Assembly (NCBI RefSeq): GCF_004327335.1
Contig: NZ_QJUO01000017.1
Span: 1-64,000, forward strand
DNA from: Stutzerimonas kirkiae
GTDB taxonomy: Bacteria > Pseudomonadota > Gammaproteobacteria > Pseudomonadales > Pseudomonadaceae
Length of the DNA: 64,000 bases
Direction: 5' to 3'
The notes under the pieces were generated by a model, which saw nothing but the letters and a program-made list of their open reading frames with translations, searched no databases and was not told the origin of the DNA. Of the stretch, positions 58,334 through 64,000 are shown in pieces. How positions within the stretch are numbered: the stretch's first letter is position 1; every line of letters begins with the position of its first letter. The translations under genes were made by a program, and so were the position numbers.

Positions 58334-58659
58334 GGTGATCTCCCCAGTGATCGGATTCGATGTCGGCCCGGCACCCTTGATTGTTGAGAGTGCGTTCTAT
58401 TCGTGCCTCAATCACCAGGGACGCCAGTGCCGGGAAAAACCCTGAGCAAAATTTCACAAACCTGCGAGCGGCATGAATCTCGGGGTGCCATGGCGCTATT
58501 CAACATTTGCAACAATCGGACGCAGGCCGCCTGCAACGATGCATTGACCTGGGTATGGCGGCTCTTTAGTCTTCGCCGCGTAACGCCGGGCCCCTCTGAC
58601 GGCTGCCGCCGCCATGTCGGAGTTACAGTCTGTATAACTTCGACTGAAGGAGGGGCCTG
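58334..58659. other. 326-bp region between receptor remnant and terC-family gene
   Basis: It contains the terC promoter/leader and a stem GCGGC/GCCGC near 58572-58594. An imperfect AGTTACA/TGTATAACT dyad lies at about 58620-58638. A yybP-ykoY manganese riboswitch was looked for but not recognised. The strong AAGGAGG at 58646-58652 is the terC ribosome binding site. Confidence 0.4.
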
Positions 58660-59664
58660 ATGAACGCCCTAGAAACGTTTTTCCTCGCTGAGTTCATGGG
58701 CACGGCCACCTGGCTGTGGCTGTCCTTTCTTGTACTGGTCTTTTCTCTGCTGGCGTTCGATCTCGGTGTGCTGCACCGCGACAACAAGCCCATCGGCGTC
58801 AAGGAAAGCCTGATGCTCTCCGCCGGCTATATCACCGCCGGCCTGCTGTTCTCGATCTGGGTCTGGTATCAGAAAGGTGGAGACTCAAGCCTCGACTACC
58901 TGACCGGCTTCCTGATCGAGAAGTCCCTGTCCATCGACAACGTCTTCGTCATGGCGCTGATCTTCAGCTTCCTCGGCATCCCCCGCGAGTATCAGCACAA
59001 GGTGCTGTTCTGGGGCATTCTCGGGGTGATCGTGCTGCGCGCGCTGATGATCGGCCTGGGCGCGGTACTGATCCACCGCTTCGAGTGGATTCTCTACGTG
59101 TTCGGCGTGTTCCTGGTGGTCACCGGTATTCGCATGCTGTTCGCCAAGGTCGATGACCACCCGGACCTGGCCAACAACTTCCTGGTCAGGTTCCTGCGCA
59201 CCCATCTGCGCGTCACCGACCAGTTGCACGGGCAGCGCTTCTTCGTGCGCCAGCCGGATCGGCACGGCAAGACCGTACTCTGGGCCACCCCCCTGCTGCT
59301 GGCGCTGATATTGATCGAATGCGCCGACGTGGTGTTCGCGGTGGACAGCGTGCCGGCGATCTTCGCCATCACCCAGGACCCGTTCATCATCTACACCTCG
59401 AACATCTTCGCCATCCTCGGCCTGCGCGCGCTGTACTTCGCCCTGGCCGCGCTGATCCACCGCTTCGCCTACCTCAAGTACGCGCTGGCGCTGGTGCTGG
59501 TGTTCATCGGCAGCAAGATTTTCCTGGTCGGCTTCATCGGCAAGATCCCCGCAGCCATCTCCCTCGGCGTGACCCTGGGGCTGTTGGCCGGTGGCGTGCT
59601 GCTCTCGCTGTGGAAGACACGCACCGAAGCGGCCACGCCCGCACAGGCTCACGACGAGAAGTGA
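58660..59664 (+). CDS. TerC family integral membrane protein (Alx-like)
   Basis: 334 residues, about nine membrane helices. TerC signatures are LSIDNVFVMALIFSFLGIP near residue 92 and ECADVVFAVDSVPAIFAIT near residue 228, with the acidic intramembrane residues. The family includes Alx and MeeF-type metal (manganese) exporters and tellurite-resistance TerC. No other ter genes are nearby, which favours the Alx-like metal-homeostasis group. A very good AAGGAGG precedes the ATG. It lies between the truncated fecR and receptor remnants on the opposite strand. Confidence 0.93.
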   Translation: MNALETFFLAEFMGTATWLWLSFLVLVFSLLAFDLGVLHRDNKPIGVKESLMLSAGYITAGLLFSIWVWYQKGGDSSLDYLTGFLIEKSLSIDNVFVMALIFSFLGIPREYQHKVLFWGILGVIVLRALMIGLGAVLIHRFEWILYVFGVFLVVTGIRMLFAKVDDHPDLANNFLVRFLRTHLRVTDQLHGQRFFVRQPDRHGKTVLWATPLLLALILIECADVVFAVDSVPAIFAITQDPFIIYTSNIFAILGLRALYFALAALIHRFAYLKYALALVLVFIGSKIFLVGFIGKIPAAISLGVTLGLLAGGVLLSLWKTRTEAATPAQAHDEK

Positions 59665-59980
59665 CTGGCGCATCGGCCCGCAGACGCTCGAGCCAGGCCA
59701 GTTGCAGGGCGAGCAGCCCGACGGCCAGCAGTAGCACGGCGGCACAGGCCCATGCTCCTGGTTGCCGGAGGTTACGGCTTTCCTTGCGCAGTACCTGCCG
59801 TGCCGGCTCCCGCAAGGCGCCCAGCAGGCGCTGCACTTCATCCCAGGCCTGTCGCTGCGCCGTCCCCTGCGCCAGCCAGGCCGCGAACGCCTGGCGGTCG
59901 CGCACACCGGCATCATCGGCGCTCAAGCGGAAATGCCAGGCACTGGCCTCCTCGAACAGGCGGTCTTCGTCGTCGATCAT
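59665..59980 (-). pseudogene. truncated FecR-family anti-sigma factor
   Basis: From ATG 59980 (MIDDEDRLFEEASAWHFRLS) the sequence is a normal FecR N-terminal domain (FAAWLAQGTAQRQAWDEVQRL) and membrane helix (ACAAVLLLAVGLLALQLAWLERL). After LRADAPVTS, at the 3' end of terC, FecR similarity stops; the whole periplasmic domain is missing. The frame continues antisense to terC without meaning. It starts 7 bp after the sigma-remnant stop. Confidence 0.8.
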
Positions 59981-59987
59981 GCCCGGC

Positions 59988-60098
59988 TCAGTCACCGGTG
60001 CGCCGGACGACGAAGCGCTCCAGGGCTTTTTTCTGCTCGGAGAACAGGCGTGCGAGTTGCGCATTCCAGGAAGGCAAGGCGAATCCCCTGCATGGCAT
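59988..60098 (-). pseudogene. N-terminal stub of a FecI-type sigma factor
   Basis: A 36-codon frame from ATG 60098 encodes WNAQLARLFSEQKKALERF followed by VVRRTGD and TGA. This is the usual start of region 2 of an ECF sigma factor, normally followed by the DLVQETFLR block. Everything after RRTGD is deleted. The FecR stub begins just downstream, as in an intact fecI-fecR pair. Confidence 0.65.
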
Positions 60099-60132
60099 GG
60101 CTAGTGAGGGCGGCCACACTACCACCAGATGC

Positions 60133-60151
60133 AAATGATTCAAAATCATGC
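60133..60151 (-). promoter_or_regulatory. Fur-box-like palindrome upstream of the sigma stub
   Basis: ATGATT (60135-60140), CAA, AATCAT (60144-60149) is a perfect dyad within a 19-bp A/T-rich site. It resembles the TGATAAT-type Fur half-sites. It lies 35 bp upstream of the sigma stub start and 11 bp beyond the gshA stop. Probably a relic operator. Confidence 0.5.
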
Positions 60152-60161
60152 AAGCGTCGAT

Positions 60162-61748
60162 TCAGACGCTGATACCCACCAGGCTCGCCTGATAAGCCGC
60201 GACGAAGCTGTCGAAGTCGCCACTTTCGTCACGCTCCAGCGCAGCCTGCTCTTCCAGCGAGCGCCTGGCATCGTCATCGAACGCCTGGGCGAGCGCCGCG
60301 GGCAGCGGCTCTGCCCGGAAGTACTCGGCATGGGCGCGGCTCTGGCGCAGGGAAAAGTCGCGGAAGCTCTCCCGCCCTTCGCGCAGGCACGCCAGTACCC
60401 GGGCCGAAGGCGTCAGGGAAGAGTCCTCGACCTTCGCCCGCTGCACCCGCACCGCACGTGCATGATCTTCCCCACCCTGCCCGGCATCGAACAGGGCGGC
60501 CGCCTGGCCGATCTGCTCCAGCAACTCCCGCGCCCAGTCCTGCAGGCCGACCGCCTGCCCACGACGCTGCAATTGCAGGCCCGGACGGCGCCCCTCCTTG
60601 ACCACGCGGAGGAAATTGCTGCCGCTGGCGGAGCACTCGCCGTCGGCCAGGCACGGGCTCTCCTGCAACGCGCAGTAGAGCAGGAAGGCATCCAGGAAAC
60701 GCGCCTCGTCGATATCCACCCCCAGCGGCAGGAAGGGGTCGATATCCAGGCAGCGCACCTCGACGTACTGCACACCACGCGCCATCAGCGCCTGGATCGG
60801 CCGCTCGCCGCTGTAGGTGACGCGCTTGGGCCGAATGCTCGAGTAGTACTCGTTTTCGATCTGCAGCACATTGGTGTTGAGTTGCTGCCACTGCCCGCTG
60901 GCATCGTGGGTACCCAGCGCCGCATACGGCGGATAGGGCGTGGAGACAGCCAGGCGCAGGCTCTCGGTATAACTGTGCAATGCGTCGTAGCAAGGCGTCA
61001 GCCCGGACTGCGCGTTGTTCTGGTAACCCAGGTCGCTCATGCGCAGGCTGGTGGCCCAGGGCAGGTAGAGGGTGTCCGCGTCGAGCTGCTCCAGCCCGTG
61101 GGCGCGCCCGCGCAGGAAATCCGCATCCAGCGCCGGCGAAGCACCGAACAGGTACATCAGCAGCCAGCTGTAGCGGCGGAAATTGCGGATCAGGGCAATG
61201 TAGCGCTCCGACTGGTAGTCCCTCCGCGGCCGGGTATCACCCTCGGCGACCTGCAGCACCGCCCACAGGCGTTCCGGCAGCGAGAAGTTGTAGTGGATAC
61301 CGGCAATGCACTGCATGGTCTTGCCATAACGCACCGCCAGGCCTCGCCGGTAGACATGCTTGAGCCGCCCGACATTGGAGCTGCCATATTCGGCGATGGG
61401 GATGCGCGCCTCGTCCGGTAGCGGGCAGGGCATCGAATGGCTCCAGAGGTACTCGCCGTCCAGCCGGGAATAGGTGAAGCGGTGCACCGCATCCAGCTCG
61501 TCCAGCGTCGCCTGGGGATCTTCGGCGGTCGGCGTGATGAACTCGAGCAGCGACTCGGAGTAGTCGGTGGTAATGCGCGTGTGCGTCAGCGCCGAGCCCA
61601 GCGCACGGGGATGCGGCGTCAGCGCCAGCTCTCCACGTGCGTCGACACGCAGGCACTCGCGTTCGATACCGTGCAGGCACTGGCCGAGCAGCGACAGGTT
61701 GGATGGCTCGGCCAACAGCGCCAGGCGCCCGGAGAAAAGATCGCTCAA
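60162..61748 (-). CDS. gshA: glutamate-cysteine ligase
   Basis: First and rate-limiting step of glutathione synthesis (ATP-dependent gamma-glutamylcysteine formation). 528 residues of the proteobacterial GshA family 1. Motifs include [10 protein letters not shown] near the N-terminus, [25 protein letters not shown] and [12 protein letters not shown]. The start is TTG at 61748 with AAGGA (61761-61757) 8 bp upstream. No gshB is adjacent. Confidence 0.96.
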   Translation of the reverse strand: MSDLFSGRLALLAEPSNLSLLGQCLHGIERECLRVDARGELALTPHPRALGSALTHTRITTDYSESLLEFITPTAEDPQATLDELDAVHRFTYSRLDGEYLWSHSMPCPLPDEARIPIAEYGSSNVGRLKHVYRRGLAVRYGKTMQCIAGIHYNFSLPERLWAVLQVAEGDTRPRRDYQSERYIALIRNFRRYSWLLMYLFGASPALDADFLRGRAHGLEQLDADTLYLPWATSLRMSDLGYQNNAQSGLTPCYDALHSYTESLRLAVSTPYPPYAALGTHDASGQWQQLNTNVLQIENEYYSSIRPKRVTYSGERPIQALMARGVQYVEVRCLDIDPFLPLGVDIDEARFLDAFLLYCALQESPCLADGECSASGSNFLRVVKEGRRPGLQLQRRGQAVGLQDWARELLEQIGQAAALFDAGQGGEDHARAVRVQRAKVEDSSLTPSARVLACLREGRESFRDFSLRQSRAHAEYFRAEPLPAALAQAFDDDARRSLEEQAALERDESGDFDSFVAAYQASLVGISV

Positions 61749-62264
61749 GTTCGAATTCCTTCACTCTACAGTCGGCACAATATGGGGTGGCAGGCAGGCG
61801 GCTTCAAGTTACAAGCATCAGGTTGGAAGAAAAAACTGCCCATACATGCCATTACCGATCACAAGCGCCCCGTCGAGAATCGCCGGCAAAGCGCTATCGC
61901 CGGCGAAATCGGCCCCGCCACCCGGCCCGCCTCATCACGAAGAAATCCACTCGCCATTACCCGGCGACCACGGGCCAAGACCTCATGTGAGTCCCCGGCC
62001 ACCCTCCTCGCGAGGCTTAGGCAATGCACTGGGGATGCAGAGCAAAGGTTGCCCCCGGCGCTTTTATCGCCGCACAGGGGAAAGAAGCAGAACAGATGCA
62101 GCCCAATGATGTCAAAACGACACACGCACTCGACCAGAAGCATGGCACCAGAGCATGTCCGCCCCTGGCGCCACCCGTTCGCCTCCCGATGAATGCATCG
62201 TTTCACCAGCAGTCGAACGATGGCCAGGGAAGCAGAGAACAGCAAAGAGGGAGGAAAATGCATC
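61749..62264. other. 516-bp divergent intergenic region, gshA/MHYT gene
   Basis: It contains the gshA Shine-Dalgarno (61757-61761) and a direct repeat of TCGCCGGC near 61880-61910. A degenerate AAGCTTCAAG-type patch, of the kind frequent between Pseudomonas genes, lies near 61800. The AGGGAGG (62248-62254) before the MHYT gene completes it. No convincing gene. Confidence 0.45.
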
Positions 62265-64000
62265 ATGGAGCAACTGGGCATCCGATTCCTCGGACAGAAA
62301 CCCGAAGCAGGCTGGCAGATACTGGATCATGGTCGCCATGACCCCTGGCTGCTGGTATTGGCCTGCCTGATCGCGATAGCCGGCAGCCTGGGCACACTGG
62401 TGATCGTCGAACACTTCAGGTATCTGGAACGCCCCGGGCTGCGCAGGGCCTGGTGGATCGTCGGCAGCCTGTGCCTGGCGGGCGGGGTCTGGTCGATGCA
62501 CTTCATCAGCATGCTCGCGATGCAGGCTCCGGTGGCGATCAGCTACGACCTGCCCACCACCCTCCTTTCCCTGCTGGTGGCGTTCGCCGCCGCGCTGCTG
62601 GCGCTGCACTGCATGGGCCGCAACGGCAATAGCCCGCTGCACCGCCTGAGCGCCGCCCTGCTGATCGGCCTCGGTATCGCCGCCATGCATTACAGCGGCA
62701 TGGCAGCCATGCGTTCGGAGGCCGTCGTCTATTACTCGGTCGACCTGTTCATCCTGTCCATCCTGGTGGCCGTCGCCGCCAGCCTGGCCGCTCTACTGCT
62801 GGCCGAATTCATCTCCCACGGCGACATGCCGCAGCGCAAAAGCTTCATTGCCATTGCCGCACTGCTGATGGGGGCTGCCGTCACATCCATGCATTTCACC
62901 GGCATGGCGGCCTTGCATCTGGTCGCCCCCGAAGGCACCGAAACCTTTTTGCATGACGTGACCAACAGCCAGACACTGGGCCTGATCATCGGCGGGGTCA
63001 CTTTCGTCATCATCGTATTCAGCCTGGTGGCCGCCTGGGCGAACCGCAAGCTCGATGAAAAGGACCGGGACCTGCAACACGTCAACAGCCTGCTGGAGCA
63101 GCTCGATAGCACCCAGTCCTCGCTGGAGAAGGCCGCCTACTTCGACCCTCTGACCAACCTGTTGAACCGCCGTGGCTTCAACCGCGCCTTTTCCGCCCAT
63201 CTGAATGAGCACGCCGACAGCGGCACCCTGGCCGTCATGTTCCTCGACGTGGACAACTTCAAGCGAATCAACGACAGCCTGGGGCACGATGCGGGGGACC
63301 GGATGCTGCGCATCGTGGCGTCCCGTCTGCAGGCGATCCTGCGCGAGAACGACCTGATCGCCCGCCTGGGAGGCGACGAGTTCTGCGTGGTGGCCCAGGT
63401 GGAACAGGAGGACACGGCGAAATCCCTGGCCTGCCGCCTGCTGCAACACATGCAGGAACCCATCGCGCTGGCCGACCGCCACCTGGTAGTCACCACCAGC
63501 GTCGGCATCAGCCTGTACCCGCAGGATGGCACCTCGCCCAAGGAACTGCTCAAGCATGCGGACCTAGCGCTCTACCAGTCCAAGGCCAACGGGCGCAATA
63601 CCGTGCACTTCTTCAACCAGCAACTGAAGCAGAAGGCCTCGCTCGAACTGCAACTGGAAGAAGACCTGCGCACGGCGCTGCAGCAGAACGATGGGCTGGA
63701 ACTCTTCTATCAACCCATCATCGAGCTGAAAAGTGGAAAGCCAAGCAAACTGGAGGCCCTCATACGCTGGAACCATCCGCAACACGGCCTGCTGACACCG
63801 GAGCGCTTCATTCCCGTGGCCGAAGCCAATGGCCTCATCGACATGCTCGACGACTGGGTATTGCGCCAGGCCCATGCGGACTTGCGGCAGCTCGATCAGG
63901 CCGGCTACCAGGGGCTCCCTCTCGCCGTCAACTGCTCCGCGCTGAACCTGTGCGGGAACGGCCTGCCACAGCGCATCGCGAGGATTTTCGGCAGCGACCA
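62265..64000 (+). CDS. MHYT-GGDEF-EAL membrane protein (partial, runs off right edge)
   Basis: At least 578 residues from ATG 62265, fixed by AGGGAGG 10 bp upstream; the ATG at 62258 is out of frame. Seven membrane helices carry three MHYT-type motifs, MHFISM, MHYSGM and MHFTGM, proposed to bind copper and sense O2, CO or NO. A GGDEF domain follows with LARLGGDEFCVV near residue 371. The EAL domain begins with LEALIRWNHP and is cut by the window end. It resembles MucR/NbdA-type proteins of Pseudomonas; which one cannot be decided. Confidence 0.92.
   Translation, partial: MEQLGIRFLGQKPEAGWQILDHGRHDPWLLVLACLIAIAGSLGTLVIVEHFRYLERPGLRRAWWIVGSLCLAGGVWSMHFISMLAMQAPVAISYDLPTTLLSLLVAFAAALLALHCMGRNGNSPLHRLSAALLIGLGIAAMHYSGMAAMRSEAVVYYSVDLFILSILVAVAASLAALLLAEFISHGDMPQRKSFIAIAALLMGAAVTSMHFTGMAALHLVAPEGTETFLHDVTNSQTLGLIIGGVTFVIIVFSLVAAWANRKLDEKDRDLQHVNSLLEQLDSTQSSLEKAAYFDPLTNLLNRRGFNRAFSAHLNEHADSGTLAVMFLDVDNFKRINDSLGHDAGDRMLRIVASRLQAILRENDLIARLGGDEFCVVAQVEQEDTAKSLACRLLQHMQEPIALADRHLVVTTSVGISLYPQDGTSPKELLKHADLALYQSKANGRNTVHFFNQQLKQKASLELQLEEDLRTALQQNDGLELFYQPIIELKSGKPSKLEALIRWNHPQHGLLTPERFIPVAEANGLIDMLDDWVLRQAHADLRQLDQAGYQGLPLAVNCSALNLCGNGLPQRIARIFGSD

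Noticed and set aside
58430-58659. yybP-ykoY manganese riboswitch in the terC leader
   Set aside because: Stems are present but the conserved loop sequences could not be recognised; a covariance-model search would settle it.

Overview
The window reads as chromosome of a high-GC gammaproteobacterium of the Pseudomonas type. The markers are crc, a 463-residue algC next to dut and coaBC, the thiS-thiG-trmB cluster, a rpmE-nuclease-malic enzyme block, several c-di-GMP enzymes and FecI/FecR-type surface signalling. There are no phage genes, transposases, CRISPR arrays or tRNAs. The gene order looks like a mosaic of blocks that lie apart in better-known Pseudomonas genomes (my recollection, not checked here).

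Layout. 1-131: a strong ribosomal-RNA-type promoter firing leftwards out of the window. 132-9159: housekeeping (tyrS, an M23 peptidase, anmK, erpA, argC, hemJ, trmB, thiG, thiS, a DUF423 gene, mtgA). 9294-13856: a GGDEF/EAL protein and a hybrid CHASE histidine kinase. 14031-19721: malic enzyme, a secreted nuclease, rpmE, a FAD oxidoreductase and a phospholipase-D-family lipoprotein. A 126-bp structured element follows, then a chemotaxis transducer with a C-terminal sensor. 21725-33620: radC, coaBC, dut, algC, argB, pyrE, crc, a DUF4870 gene, a three-PAS diguanylate cyclase, rph and rlmI.

33690-39820 is the most distinctive block. A Fur-box-like site precedes an ECF sigma factor, an anti-sigma FecR, a TonB-dependent transducer with an STN domain, an uncharacterised lipoprotein with three mature-part cysteines, and an exported two-domain rhodanese. 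The last three genes are tightly coupled. The combination suggests sensing and import of an unknown ligand linked to periplasmic sulfur transfer. It faces a two-partner secretion pair (tpsB-tpsA) whose 2016-residue exoprotein ends in repeats with no toxin tip.

48385-57232: an mgtC-like gene, a DUF4153 membrane protein broken by a single-base frameshift, ilvD and a 1368-residue SNF2-family ATPase. 57427-60150 holds the wreck of a second fecI-fecR-receptor operon, with its Fur-box-like site still visible and a terC-family gene lying between the fragments. The window closes with gshA and the start of an MHYT-GGDEF-EAL protein that runs off the right edge.
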